NCBI GenBank assembly: GCA_037043015.1
Contig: CM073326.1
Location: 10,176,345-10,240,344 of the forward strand
Direction of reading: 5' to 3'
Source of the DNA: Bryum argenteum
Lineage: Eukaryota > Streptophyta > Bryopsida > Bryales > Bryaceae
Length of the DNA: 64,000 nt
Under the pieces are notes generated by a model. That model made no database searches and was not told the DNA's origin. It was given only the letters and a program-made list of their open reading frames with translations. The position numbers and the translations under genes were made by a program. Positions 46,940 to 63,162 of the stretch are shown here, piece by piece (the stretch's first letter is position 1; each line of letters starts with the position of its first letter).

Positions 46940-49900
46940 AGCGCTTCTCTAACTCCTCTTCTCTTGCCGTGCCTTACCCTCACCCAATGTCGGCCTTTCC
47001 CACATGAACCTTTCCCATTTCCTACTATTTAAGTTTTAAAAGGAGAAGCTCAATAGAGAAATCCGTGAACAAAGTTTTTTTTGGATTTGATTTTTGGAAA
47101 TCCAGTCGTAAGATCTTCTTTATAACTAATATCTAATTAGTCTATCCGGTGGTTTTTAGTAGATTTCACCATACGGATCTTGAGATACATTGAGTCAAAG
47201 TTTCAGTTTTTGTAAAAACAACACTTTTTTTTTTTTTGAATGGTAAATCGGGCTCCTCTCCACTTGAAGGGTTAAAAGTCCTAGTTTTGTGTGCAGTATT
47301 GTTTGAATCTATGTGCATGGGTTTGCATTTTGCATGTTCTGTCTACATGGCTTCATTTAGTTATGACACTCTCGTGTGAACATTATTTTATAAGGAATTT
47401 GTTTTTGGAACAAGTCTTGTGGTGATTCTTCTGAATTTAGAAGATTCTCCATGCAATTGTTTTCTATGTTTTGTATCAATTTAATACGTATTTTTATTTG
47501 ATTTCAGTGACATTCTTTGTCCTAGTTAGTGTGGGTAATTGAAAATTGATGTTTTATGAAACATGCATGGATTTGAAGTGTCGTTAACAATAAGTGTGAT
47601 TGGCGTTTTTCCTAGGTAAAGGCTAAGTAATGATTTTATTGGTTGTTCAATGGTTTGAAGGGAATGCATGAATCTTCTTATCAAGATTGTGTCAAACAAA
47701 TGAACGGGAATTTTGTCTGATAAGCCAACCCTGGTTCATACCAACCTCTAGTTTTCTTCTTTTGATTATGTTTAGTCAGAGCAATTCATTCTATTTTTCT
47801 TGAAAATCTGCAAAGAGAGGAGTTGTTGTGACTACCCAATCAAGAATCAATGAAAAGAATGAAAATCTCCATCCCAATCGGTCCCCAAATCTAAGGACCG
47901 GATTACATTACAGTGAAGAAGTCCACTGCTCAAGAAATCAAGAAGAACTCTCAAACGTGATTGGTTGAAATTGAGGCTCTTGAAATGTGATTGGTTGAAA
48001 ATGAAAAATTTGATCGATCGTGAACCGGCCCTCAAAGACAGCAACCGAGAACGTGTACGGCAATATACTGTACATATAAAACGAGTGATGCGCCCCTCTT
48101 GTCCCAAAATCCAAGGGAAAAACAAAAAGGTGATGTGCAATCCTCTCCTTTAGAAACATGGCACCACTACATCATGCACCTTGCATTTATGTGCCATCCC
48201 CATTGCCATTGTCACCCCCACCTTGCGACGATCTTGCTCGCCCCTCAAAAAATGATGAAACCCACTTTTTTAAAAGTAAATAAAAACTCGGAAAGAATAA
48301 TGTCACTAGAAAGCACACATGCAGTTAACAACAAAAACATGAACAAACTTGCATCTAAATGGTGCATATTTGCATAGAGACGATGCTTCAAAGTGATACT
48401 CGGATTCATGGCCATATGCCAAGATTGCCTGAATTCTTAGTATCAGGGTGCTCTGATCTTTGTGCTTTGTATTTGCGGGTGCTTGAAATATCTTGACAAC
48501 ACGCGCTTAAAACATGCGTGGAGAATCCCGGACGTTACGTGCATCCCATCATCATAGAACTCCCGGAAATAAAGTTCCGCGATGTGATGATTAGGGCTGA
48601 CGTGATTACAAAGCTCTCAAAGTACTAGACGTACCTAAAAACATTTGGTTTTTTCTAACATCAAGAAGCAAGATCATGCAGTTTTCTCCCTGGTATATGT
48701 TTTTGACTAAAATATTCTTGTACTTTCAAATTTTGAGTGCATATGTATGCTTGAGATTTTGCATATTTCTGAATTATTTCTTTGTATTTACAAAATATTT
48801 ACGGCTTGTACAACATGTGTACAAAAGAAAACAAGTAAATGTGGGAGATTCTTGTCACAAGTACAATAATTGTGATACGAAATTGTGGTTTTGATTTTGC
48901 CTAAGCAAACTAAGAGGAAGATTCGTATTTCAAAGATCGTTTGTTGCTTTTTGTTACCTTGGGCCTTAGGATAGGTACACCTATTTTCGGACACTTAAGC
49001 CATTCACCATACTTGAAGTGATAATAAGTGTGATTTACTATTTTTCAGTAATTAGCAAATAGAAAAAGAAAAAAATCCACATTTTTGTGATATTTTTGAA
49101 GTACTTCGAGAATTAAATGCAAATTCAAGAAAAACCTAGTATAGCCTTACCTATAACCCATATGTTTGCATGAGGTACATGAAAGGGTTGGTTAATCTAA
49201 GAAACAAGTGAGAAAATTTAGAAAAGAGGTTGTTTGATTAAAAGACGGCATCCGGATATAGTTGTATCTACCCTACACACAAGATAAAGAAATTATGTAA
49301 GGAAGTGTAATTTAACATGAAAGTTTGGTTTTTCAACATGGCCCATAGCTAGTGTGACCGGGCATATTAAATTTTCTTCTTCAGCCACTTTATTTGAAGG
49401 ATAAAATTTCCTTCAATTCATTTATTACCTTGACTTCTCCTGTTGATAATTGTAAACTAGGTTATAGTAAGTTGAACAAGTTCGCCTTCTAGAGCTTGCA
49501 TGCATAGTGGCCATGTATATAGCAAGTGGTCTATACCGTACCACCATAGCAAGTTTGGTCCTCAACGAACGAATAATTATTTTTATTGAAAAATAAGGTT
49601 CGTATGCCATAAATAGATTTATTTGAAATTCGTTTTTTTGTTTTTGGAAAATCCAATGCAAAGGAGAGAGATGAATCAAAGGCTCGATTGTTGCACTAAT
49701 TCATCCAATTGATTGTTTGAAGAACTCATAATTTCCCAACTTTTCGTTCCTCTTTGCTTGTAATTTCTAATTTTTATGTTTTTTAGGCTATAATTATTTA
49801 TGAATGAACCTGCTATGGTCGTACGGTATACCACATATGCACTAGTCATGAAAAATTTAAGAGCTAGAAAATTTTAGGAGCTAGAATTTTTTTGCCTTGA

Positions 49901-50328
49901 AGAGGATTCTTAACGAATTGGCTTAAGGGGCAAGATTGGTTACATTTAGCGAGGCCAAGGTTATTTTTCTTTCCCAACAAAATGGCTATTCGACCCACCA
50001 TCTTTGGTTGCCAACCAAACAGAAAGCCTCAAAACTTTTGAATTTTTGAACTTTGAGTACTTTTGAGCTTTTGCCGCGGTGTGGTGTTGTGATAAGTAGG
50101 GTGTGGGTTCTCTTAGTCAATCTCCCCTAGTTTTTTATTTAAATTTTCCTTTCTATAGTGACAAGGATTTGATATGAGTATGTTAGTTATAAATGGTCGC
50201 TTTTTTAGTCCACTTTGTATTAGAGAAGTCAAATGAAGGGTTTCTTTACACAATTATTTATTTCATACTTGCCGAGATTATTATCATGATTTTCCATTTT
50301 TTTTAGAAAGTGTTGAGTTTTAGTATAA

Positions 50329-51308
50329 TTAACCCCTAAACGCCCCATGACCTATTTTTAGCAGAAAAGCACATTTCCATAGAAATCCTCATAGATGAAA
50401 ATCAAGAGAAGCTATTAAGATCTCAACCGTACAAACTTGTAATAGACTTATCCAAGATCATGTGGACCAAAACTTGAGTCATGAGGCCTTATAGATCGGA
50501 AGATCATAACATATTAATACTAAAAACAAACTGCAAAATTTCATCATTTTCACTTTGAGGTGGAAATGCTACCAATATCCCTATTGCAATGAAAAAATTA
50601 CCAACTAGAGAGATGTTCACCTTCATCTTAATAAGTCCTTTACCCAAAAAAATTCATCAAAAAAATTTCTTGGCTCAAATAAAAGCCATGCCATGGTAAA
50701 ACTCGCCAAAAAGTTTACAAAGGAAAAATAGTCCAAACCTAGACCCTTTGCATTCAATTTCATGCCTTATCTTCAAAACACCTTCGATCTTGTTAAGGTT
50801 TCTACCACTTAGACTAGACTCTAATTGGAGGCCATCCCAAAAATTAAGTTGAAATCCAACGGTGGATGAAGGAGATATAGCTCCTCAAATATCATCCATT
50901 TTCTCCCTTTTTCTCGTTGACAAAACATCATTGCAAATCCAATAGCAAAATCATTTGGATCAAAAAACTTCACACTACAAAGTTGTTAAGAATCACCTTA
51001 AGATCATGACCATGAAAAAAAAATCATGAAAACTATTTTTAATTTCACATAATTGGCTTGCAATGGTAATACATGCCCCATGCTTGAAAACCCAAAAGCA
51101 AGCGCTGTCTTCACTAAAGTGCATTCCATTAATTCATACTTTATTGTATGGGCTTGCAAATTTTACAACGCAAACTAGACTTGATTTGGAACCTAACCCA
51201 AGTGATTTCATCCAAAACGGACCTCGGATGAAGAAGATATGGCTATTCAAAGTTGCTGCCTTCCATCCAAAATGTCGTTTTTCGACATTCGGCGCGTTTA
51301 GGGGTTAA
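50329..51308. mobile_element. TTAA-bounded element in copy B
   Basis: Duplicate of the 40,369-41,349 element with the same termini. It differs by a small replacement just inside the left end (CCCCATGACC versus CCCCAGCC) and some homopolymer changes. Confidence 0.55.
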
Positions 51309-51690
51309 GTCTTAATAAGATTTGATAAACCTCAAATTATTCCATCATGAGATAGCTTTAATAATGAAATGAATAGCTTGCAATGATGAAATTTGCCAAA
51401 AAATTTACGGAGGAAAAATTGTCCAATACTAGACCCATTGCACTTAAATCTATGCCTTATCTAGGAGGCATCTTTTGTTCGATCTTAGATGTACTAGTAA
51501 AATTAGACTCCACATGGAACCAATCCCAATAAATAAAGTTGAAATCTAACGGTAGATGAAGAAGATATAGCCCTTTAAAAATCATCCATTCTTGCACAGT
51601 AGAGACGTTTAGGAGTTAAAAACCCTCATCAAATGTTTAGTATTTCAACAAGACTTCTTTGGATGTCCTAGTGTCAAACCACAAAATCTT

Positions 51691-53285
51691 TTAACTCCTA
51701 AAGGCCTAAGCAACCCGATATGGGCTTTTGCTCTTTGGGGCAGCCTAGATGAAAGGATTGAAATTTATCTTTAGGGTCCCTTTGCACTATGGACCAAGTT
51801 AGAGCCATGATCAAGAAAAATTAGAATTATTTTCATGGTCATGGCTCTTGGCCAAGAGCCGCAACCATGATAAACTAAAAATGGATTTTTGAGTCGCTTA
51901 GTCACTCCTGTAGTTTAAAGTGGATTTAGACCGAGACAAGTTTAAGGTTAATTTTCTAATGTACATCCTCATCAATCTCTCTTTTATCCTTCCCTTTTTC
52001 ATCCTTTCTTTTCAAATAATTGAAGTGTAGCCAATCAATGATTTTTGAGCCTCATAGTCTTGTTGATTGTAGTTGAATCAAGGCTTTTGTTTCGATTCAA
52101 CTAGTAAAAACATTATCTATTAAGGAAGATTTAGCATACTTTATGGACCTCAAAGTGGTGATTCTCCTTTTTTTGAAGTAGTGTGAAGCCAAATGGGACC
52201 ATGACGAATTTTAGAAGGCCATGGTCCATCTTCATGGTCTTAAGGGTAAAGGGATCCAAATGTTTTCTGTACTATAAGGTATGTGTGTGAGAATTTTTAA
52301 AGTAAAATTCCAAATTGAAAATTTTTTAACACAAATATAAGTTTTCAAGCCCAAATAGGGCAGTCTCGACAACTTTAAATTCGGTATTTTTTTTAAAATT
52401 TTCTTCGGAAATATGTTTATTGTGATACTACTACCCCAATTCTTACAAGTTCCAATATTAAGGCCTTACCAATTTTACTAGTATGCCCCCGTTGCGTTGC
52501 TACACTCATACAAATAATTTCTTATATTTTTGGGGCCATAAATACTTCAAAATTCTATATCTCGAGGGCTCCGTTGACTCGTTTTACAATCAATCGTTTT
52601 CCACAACTTTACAAATAAACCGGCTTCCAATGACACCTCATGCGATTCGATCCAACTGGCAGTCCCCTATATTATAATGTCACAAAACAAACAAAGTACT
52701 ACGTGCTTCAAATCCTATCATCGAATAGTCTCGAATAAAGATTTCATTGTGATGCAATGAAGATTTCCTTGGATAATATGTTCTTCATGTATACATGGAG
52801 TACTAGGGTAAACAACCATAGGTCTATAATAGTCACTTCAAAAATTTGTAGTTAAATATGTAAGTGCTAAAAAATACCACAAAATTAGGGAAACCCTGCA
52901 TTTTCTATTTACTAATCACTTAAAAATAAAAAATCACATGTCTCATCACTCTGAGTATGGCGAATGACTCAAGTGTCCAAAAATAGTTGTACTTACCCTA
53001 AAGAATGGCAACCTTCAAAGTTTACAAGAGCAAGCTTCAAAGTTTGCAAAAGAACTTCACACATCAATTTTAAATGTTATGGTCTCACAAATAGTAAAGA
53101 TCCAACGACTGAAATTTGACATGTGTTAGTGTAAGTAGTCATTTTGAAAATCTTATGCTCGGAAATATCAAAAAAGTAAAAAAATAAAAAATATTGAATC
53201 TTACATCAACTTGCACAAAGTGGTCAAAAGATCGCAATTTTATCAAAGGCTTAAATAAAGATAGCTTTGGTCTTTAGGGGTTTAA
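51691..53285. mobile_element. TTAA-type element with nested MITE in copy B
   Basis: Duplicate of 41,732-43,324; the nested MITE-like insertion is at 51,774-52,257. Both insertions therefore predate the tandem duplication. Confidence 0.5.
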
Positions 53286-55999
53286 GAATTAGAAATCTAG
53301 AGATAGCAATTACATCTAGACATGCCCCCTCTCCCCCCAAAGTTACGAAGTTATGGTTGACATAGAAAAGGGCCATTCAACAACAATCGTCCTGGAAACT
53401 TCCAACCTTGAAACTCCTCATGAAAGAAAGAAACGTAGAGAATAGGAAATGGAAATAGAAACAAATAATTTAGTAGTCCATGTTCTCACTCCATCAACAA
53501 CAACTTCGATGACTTTCCGCAAAAAAGCATTGCTCATAGTTTTCGAGTGTGGACACACACTCGATGATAGGAAATTGGTTTTGCAAGTTGTCGAAGCTAC
53601 AATGGTACTTTGTCAAGGTTGAGAAGGAGAAGGAGAAAGAAGAGATAACACTGAAAATGGGAAAGAAGGAATTGGAATGAGCCAAGAGCTCCATTTTACC
53701 ATGTATATATATTGTATGAATACAATCAGATCACCACAAGTTAACTAAAGTGAAGTTATAGATATGTTATCAAAATAAGGACGAGAAAAGTAGATACTAG
53801 TACTAGGTTCTAGAGAGTGAATGGATAATATCTCAACAGTCAACGAGTCTCCACTACTCTATACAAACATTGTGCTGGAGCATGTGTTAACACGAAATAC
53901 ACAAATGTATTGTGTAGAATACAAGATTTACAGATTGTGTTGAATGTTGAGTAACTATCTCCTATTATGAAACTTTGAAGTGCTATAACTTCTTCATCTG
54001 AAGTTTGTTTTTGACAAAAGAATAAGTTAGGGTGGAGTTTAATTTGTGTGGTATCAAATTGCAGACCTATCCAAGATTTTATGGTTTATGGCGTGCATTT
54101 TAGTGAATGTAGCTTTGGGTTTTTCAAGCATGGGGTATGTATCACCATTGCAAACCAATTATGTGAATCCAATTTAGTTCTGCTTGAAATTCTTTTACAT
54201 ATGTTTGACTCTAAGATGAAATTCAACAATCTTGTAGTTGGAAGTTCTTTTGATATAAATACTTTTTACATTGAATTTCCAATGAAGTTTTTATAATGGA
54301 AAAACTAAAACATACACATAGTTCTTAAGCAATTGTACCTCTTTCATTTATTGTTGTATTTCAAGTTTGTTGTTGATTTGGATTCCAATTTGATACCAAT
54401 TCAAATTAAGATGTAAGGAAGACATAACATGCATTTTAGTGCGGTCTAGTTTCGGACTTTTTTTTCATTTGTAATAACCTTTTTGGAACAAGGGTGTTAT
54501 TGAGATGAACAACTTAAGTAGGTAATAACCTTTTCTCATTGCAATAGGTCTGTAAGTCTACTTGTAGGATTCTCACTTTAAACTGAGAATAATGGAATTT
54601 GCATGTGCGTTAAATTTTTTATTTTTTATTTAATGATCTAAACAATGTTGAGGAAAGTCATTATGGCGTGGTAGAGTTGGGCACATGACACAATATAGAA
54701 TATGGCATGAACATCCAACAAGGACCACTGTCAACAAGTATGAACATTGAGGGCATTCCTGACAAACTGGCTAAAGGGACAAAATTGGCTACATTTAGTT
54801 AGGCAAAAGTCATATTTCTTTTCCCAACGGACTCGCTAAACGACCGCCCTCCTACCCATTTCCATTCAAACAAGGTCATTTACTTCAGGTTAACTTGATT
54901 TTTGGGAAATTTCATTTGTTTATTTGGAAACCTCAAGAAGTTTTGAACTACAAGTATTTCTAAACTTTTGTCAAAGTGTAGTTGAAAGCGAAATATAAGA
55001 GGGTCATTTAGCCAATCCGTTGGGAAAGGGTGTGGGTTTAAAGGGGTGCTACATTTAGCTTGTCCTTTAGCAATTGGAAATGCCCTAAGGGGTGCTACAT
55101 TTTGCTACCCCTCTTTGCTTGCTTTATTTAGCCATTTCTATTCCTAATCTTTTGAGATGCTCTTGACTCCTATTTGTCATTGAGTCTCTTTAGCCTAAAG
55201 ACAATACTCCTTTTAAGAATTCATGCAAGTAATTCAAGATGAAGTATCTAAGATTTCAATCATACGAACTTGGAATAAACTTATTATATACAATGTGTAC
55301 CAAAATTGAAAGCATGAGGAGGATGATGAAGTGGATGGATGAAGAATCTGTGTATATAAGGTTGGTTGATATGCAAGTAAAAGGGCTTCAACAATTACTA
55401 CACTTCACAAGTCTAGGGCTCTTATTTGGCTCCCCGATCCTTATAAAGTGAAATTAATCCTTTCTCCTTGATTTAGCCGGTTCTCATCGTTTAGTCACGA
55501 TGTTGGACTACTTGAAGAATAGTGCTTTGAGCACCAAATACACATTTCAAAAAAAAAAAATCATGGTTATTAGGTCGGAGGGTTTTTCTACATTTCCAAT
55601 AAAATGTCAAAATCAATTAATCTTCAAAACTCCTCATACTTTAAGTGATACTTGTATGTCCCCGTGGCATTGCCTAATCCGACTATGACCTTCTTGTTCA
55701 TTTGCTAAATGTAAAATCATGTCATTTTGGTAATAATTTCTGGTGAATCGGGGGCCATAATTACTTGAAAATTCAATATCTTGGGATCCTCAACCCGTTG
55801 CACAATTCGATTGTTTTCCACTTCTCCTAAAATCTCCTAAAATGAAAACATTTTTTACATTTTTAACCTTTTACCTTTTACGTTTTTATCAAAATAGTTG
55901 AATAGACTACCGATATCAACATAAGCCAAAGTATAAATACGATCTTCACAACCATCAAAGGAACAAAAGTGCACTTAAATAGTATCGAAAAGGAAGATA
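53286..55999. other. Copy B intergenic part, no gene recognised
   Basis: Duplicate of about 43,325-46,039. It contains the inverted TTAA-family piece (about 53,940-54,295) and the diverged direct repeat (about 54,750-55,035). Short frames such as 54,048-54,296, 55,239-55,451 and 55,500-55,688 are repeat sequence or chance. One of them changes length between the copies because of a single C-run difference (GCTCCCCGATCC here, one C more in copy A). Confidence 0.5.
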
Positions 56000-56503
56000 T
56001 TTGTGTGCGGGAAAAGGAGCGTGGGTTGCGAGACATACAGGATTAGGGTTTGGGGGTCCGCGTTAAAGACTTTTGCAGCTTCTCCTGGCTCGGCCGTTGC
56101 CACGGCAAGCAAGCAAACCCTGTTTTCTTTCTTTTCTGTTTCGATCGCACTTGCTTTTCACGGATTCTGTATTCTTTGCTTCTCTCTCACGCTTCATAGC
56201 AACCGGGCCATGGGCGACGCCCCAACTCTTGCACAGGTACACCTAATTACTTGACCCGGCTCCTTTCTGTCTCGGAAGAAAGTTCCGGGCAGTTCCGATC
56301 GCCTGGTCGGTTGCTGTGGGCGTGGAACATTGCTAATATGTTGCGGAATTTCTGGATTGTGTGAATATTTTTGACAGAGACGGTGGTTGTTCGTCTTTTG
56401 TTTGCAGAGTAACGAGATCAGAGCTTAGGGTTTGGGAGAGAACTCGATTTTAGGTTTTGAGTGAGAGATTACCGAGGTTTGGAAGGTTTGTGGAAGAGCG
56501 GAT
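56000..56503 (+). promoter_or_regulatory. DEAD-box gene promoter/5' leader with UTR intron
   Basis: The sequence turns GC-rich at about 56,010. Telo-box-like TTAGGGTTT occurs at 56,043-56,051 and 56,425-56,433, a motif common near starts of plant translation and RNA-processing genes. A 5'-UTR intron 56,237-56,407 is likely (GCACAG|GTACAC ... TTTGCAG|AGTAAC). The start codon at 56,504 follows after 96 nt of the second leader exon. Confidence 0.5.
56210..56428 (+). CDS. Predicted 15-codon upstream ORF across the leader intron
   Basis: GCCATGG at 56,210 gives a strong start context. If the leader intron 56,237-56,407 is removed, it reads MGDAPTLAQ-SNEIRA then stop (TAG ending at 56,428), 75 nt before the main start codon. 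In copy A one extra C changes its frame after four or five codons. It may reduce translation of the helicase. It depends on the transcription start lying upstream of 56,210, which I cannot confirm. Confidence 0.3.
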
Positions 56504-59003
<2,500 letters not shown>

Positions 59004-59505
59004 ACGACGCTTGCTTAGTCAGAGCGTAGGTGGTAAAATTTTGGTAGCTTTTTCAGACGCAGGTTCTGTCCCTATCAGGAGGGTTGCCTGCGCACAGTTT
59101 TGCTCACACTTTTCCTTTCACGGTTGCTTGGACATGATGAGTGGTCCCTTTTGTTGTCGGTCGTTGGAAGTTTGTTGATAGGACTGGTCGGCTCTTACTT
59201 GGCCGGGTGTATATTAGCGCTCAGTAATTGAGGTGGAGCTGAAGAGTCATTGTTAGCTGGGACGTGCACTTGTCACGGGGTAGTGATCTTGACAATTGTC
59301 TGCAAAATGTAGATTAAGCTACATATGCAAAAGTACTCTTAATATCGAAAATTGTTCCAATTGCCACCAAATATACGAATGGAACCGACGATCCCATGAC
59401 AGATGATGAAAGGGAAACCTTTTGTTAAATGGCCCTACCAATGTGTCCAATTATTTTCTATCTTTCCTTATACTTTCTATCTATTCAAATAATTTCCAGG
59501 CTGCT
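59004..59505. other. 3' flanks of the convergent helicase and transporter genes
   Basis: The helicase 3' UTR and the transporter 3' UTR (opposite strand) must both lie in or near this 500-bp interval. No other feature was recognised. Confidence 0.5.
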
Positions 59506-61751
59506 TCAGTGAGATTGTGAGAGCGATACCGCACTGCCAGCTATGAACAAAGCTCCGAGCAAACTAACCAATGATGGAGTTTCACTCAGGAACGCCACCC
59601 CGAGCAAGTAAGTACAGATAACCTGAAACAAGGCCAATGTTCAGTTCTTCCATTATTATTGCATTGAAGAGGTCACGATTGAGGACCAAGGGAAAATGCT
59701 GTTGAATAAACATCGGTTACTACTTGACTAAGAGATCAGAGTTCTTTTTAGGGGGGGGAAATAAACTCTCACATGACCACAAATAAAAAGCATGAAACCG
59801 TAGTGTAGTTAGCATGCGTGCGAGATGAGTACCTTGAGATATTGAAGAGAAGTTGCCTTCGCTGCATTCTCCAGTTGCAGGCCTCTAGTCAAAAATACCT
59901 GCCACAGGTGGATTCTCCAGTGTGTAAAATTACTCCGTAACTCTATTCACCATTGGTATGAAGAGATAATGTCCTAAAGCTTAAACAATCGATATGGGAG
60001 TTGCTAGAAGCAGATAGCACCTATGGTTGATGAACTAACCTGTGCAGAAAATGCCGTAAGTCCCACAATCAACAACCCAGCTGCCTCCAATGGACTCGGA
60101 ACTTTGAATCCCTATCAAAGAAACCACATGTGAAGTTACAGAGCATCATGCACTCCCTTGCCGCTCCAATTACAGAAGCTTGTGCGATACCTGGAAGAAC
60201 ATGGCGATGGCAGAAAACGGTGCCGAAAAAGCAGCAAAAGCGAAGACGCAAACCCTGCACATTTACAGAGGCTGTATAAATCGCTATTCATAAAACGGAA
60301 AAGATCTCTGATACAAGAGAGGTAGAATATCTTACAGTGGTGGTTCACCCTGTCGACCAACTGCTCGCACGATAATGTATGACAGAGCTCCCAAAGAGGA
60401 CCCTAACATGGCCGCAATGATGCCCATGTACGTAGCTTTCGTAGAGTTCACAGATGCCCCTCCTGTCAATCAAAATCAGACCACCAATCAACCCTCTCGC
60501 ATTGCTGGAATATGAATGAAAATATTGTGATCGCCGAAGAAATTTTCTGTTATAGTAGGATTCAAGCCATCTAGATGATTCGTTTGATAAGATACATAAA
60601 CGCATTTACCAACACCTTCTCATGTTCTGTTTGCTCGACTCCAACTAAAGTGTTTAGCTTATGAAAGCTTATCCTTCATATTCCTTATGACGAATGCGAA
60701 CCCAAAGGTTGAGAAGGGGTGATCAAACCTGGGAAGATGAACTGTGGTTGTGAGACAAGGATAACACCCAAAAAGCTGAAGAAAGTCCCTGCAGTGCCAT
60801 AAAAAAATCGTTCGATTCGAGAATGGTCATCACATACTCGCTGAGTTAAGAAGGCTCAGGTCGTGCATAATGAAAATGTTCAATTGACTTACCGAGAACT
60901 TCACGTGATCCCCAACTTTCATTCAGCAAAAGAGCTGCCAAAATGGCTGTGAAGATGGGCATTGTGAAGTTGAGCACTGTTGCATCCCGCAATGGTAACA
61001 CTTGAATGCTGCACACTTTTCAAACCAAACTCATGTTCACATCGTCAAACCTAATCACTGACCAGCGGCAACAAATTCTCTCAGCATCAGAAACCCTACT
61101 AAGAAAGAGCTAAAGTTCGCATTGTGGTGAAGAAATTACACCTGTAGAAATAAGTGGAGAGGGCGAAGTAACCCACAACAGCACGAGCCAACACCAGCTG
61201 CTTCACTTTCGGGCTCCCGAGTAAAGGATGTCCCATTTTCCTAAGTCCCACTCCAGCCAATATTGCTACCACAATGCAACGGCACATCACCGTTTCCGAT
61301 GATGGAACTCCGCTCACTGCGAACAACGCATTAATTTAACCCTTGTTTTGATGATACAACATATGATATCGTAGAGTTTTGAATCCTCCAACATTCTATT
61401 TCCATGGAAGGGTACACTTTCAGCATCTGCAAGAATGTGAAATACACCACCAAAAAGAAGCAGAATATCATCTCAACCCCTGTTTGATGACCATAGAATC
61501 TAACAAAACATATGAAAATGTGGGGGGGTTCGAAACAAGAATGTGTCTATACCTGATAGCAGCTTCACAAACAGGCCCATGAAGCTGTAGGAAACCGATG
61601 AGATGATCATGCAGATCACACCGGAATACCTCGACCCACCCCATATCCCCCACTTGCTATTCCACACCCTATCCTCCTCTGTGCTGCTTTTGTTCTTTCT
61701 GAGTGGAGAAAGATTCTCAATCCTGATCGATGTTTCATCACTTGTTGACAT
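59506..61751 (-). CDS. EamA-type drug/metabolite transporter family protein, 9 exons
   Basis: Minus-strand model: 61,751-61,553, 61,316-61,142, 61,008-60,893, 60,788-60,729, 60,462-60,336, 60,254-60,191, 60,111-60,040, 59,898-59,833 and 59,622-59,506. All introns are GT-AG and phases add up to 331 aa with one stop. The protein has a hydrophilic N-terminus, then successive membrane segments (GVICMIISSVSYSFMGLFVK; CRCIVVAILAGVGL; ARAVVGYFALSTYFY; VLPLRDATVLNFTMPIFTAI; FFSFLGVILVSQ; MGIIAAMLGSSLGALSYIIV; VFAFAAFSAPFSAIAMFF; GLLIVGLTAF; VICTYLLGVAFL; LLGALFIAGSAVSL), about ten as usual for two EamA repeats. ARAVVGYFA and LRDATVLNFTMPIFTAILA-LLLNE are typical of the SLC35G1-like branch. Substrate and membrane are unknown. 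The gene converges on the helicase. Confidence 0.85.
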
Positions 61752-63162
61752 GGTGCGATCATCACATCCTGTAAGTAATCAAGGGGTTACAGAAACCTAC
61801 GGCAATCGATGTAAAGAGTTTCTACATTTCGCAACATTGACATCCCACGACCCTTGCGATTCTTAAAAATCAAATTGAAGCTGCACAAATTGCTACTTCT
61901 CAATCTCAACCATCTTCATCTTTTAAAAAGCAGGGGCTCTCTAATCCACAAGCATCTCTAATTCTCTGTTCTGAGTTTGTTCACTTCTTAAACCCTGAAC
62001 CCCATCTACTAGGGTTTTGCCCTGAGGGTATTGATTACCATTAAGAAATCACAAATGCTACTACTGAGGATAGAATTGATGCAATAGCACTTTTCATGTA
62101 GAAAACATGCGATTCAATCAGCAACATACCTGGTCATTGATCGCTACAATCTTGCATCCAGCATGCTCATGAGTGGATGTGTCATCCATGCGATCATACT
62201 CCGAGAACCGCGTGTCATGATAGATTACAGTGTAGAATGCGTTTCACACGAGGACCAAGGGGTCAAACTTTCTTGGTGACCAAATTGTGGCGAAGGCCAA
62301 ACTTTGGAGTTGAAAAATTTGAATTATTGGATTTTTTAGAAGTTTTTCAAGAGATTTTGAATTTCCAATAATACTTGACCCAAACATTTCGTGAGGGACC
62401 AAAAGTTTTCCTTTATAGGTATTTTGGGGGCAACATCTTTTAGAATATGGTTTTTTGTGAAAGCAGACGTTTGGGCTCTAGACCAATGACATGAATGGAA
62501 TTTTTTGGCATGTAGACCTTGGATCTTGTGTGAAACGCCCTTAAGGTAGAGGCACATGTAACCAATTACATAGGATTTTTTTTTTTATTTTTTTTATTTT
62601 TATTTTTTTTATACTGGTATGTGGAGACTTGAGAAGATAAAAGTGATGTCAATTTGAGAATTTGTGAGGGGTTTTTAGATTCAACATGACATTGTTTTAT
62701 GGTTGAGTATGTAATTTAACCTTAGGGGCTTGTTGGAGATGGGTGTCTTTTCAATCTGCAAAGGTTTATGCATGTTCCTAATTTGGACTATGGTATATAA
62801 TACAATAATATTAGTTTTCAACACATTATATAAAAATAACAACAAATTCTAACCTATAAAGACATATGGTAGATATTTTCACACTCGATAAAAAATTTGG
62901 GTTCAAAAGTTTGGAGTGCAAGGAGTTTTAGGTGTATGGAAATATATATCGAAATATTTTCAAACAACATTGACTAGCTTGTTGTGAGTTAGGAATTTTT
63001 ATATCTTGCTTTTATTATTTGAAATACGAAAGGTTAACAAGGCTTGGCGTAAACACATCTCAAAATTGCAAGTTGGACTCCGTTAACGAGTTCGAATGTG
63101 TTGTATTTTGCAACAAAAGTTCACAACTATATGTATTCTTATCTCTATGAATTGAGAATTTT
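61752..63162. other. Transporter upstream region and AT-rich DNA, no gene recognised
   Basis: 61,752-62,240 should hold the transporter promoter/5' UTR; no clear TATA box was chosen. 62,240-63,160 is AT-rich with a T-rich microsatellite at about 62,577-62,611. Short frames show no motif. Confidence 0.5.

Noticed and set aside
61500-61540. GGGGGTTCGAAAC as a tRNA T-arm
   Set aside because: No acceptor, D or anticodon stem can be formed around it; it lies in an intron of the transporter gene.
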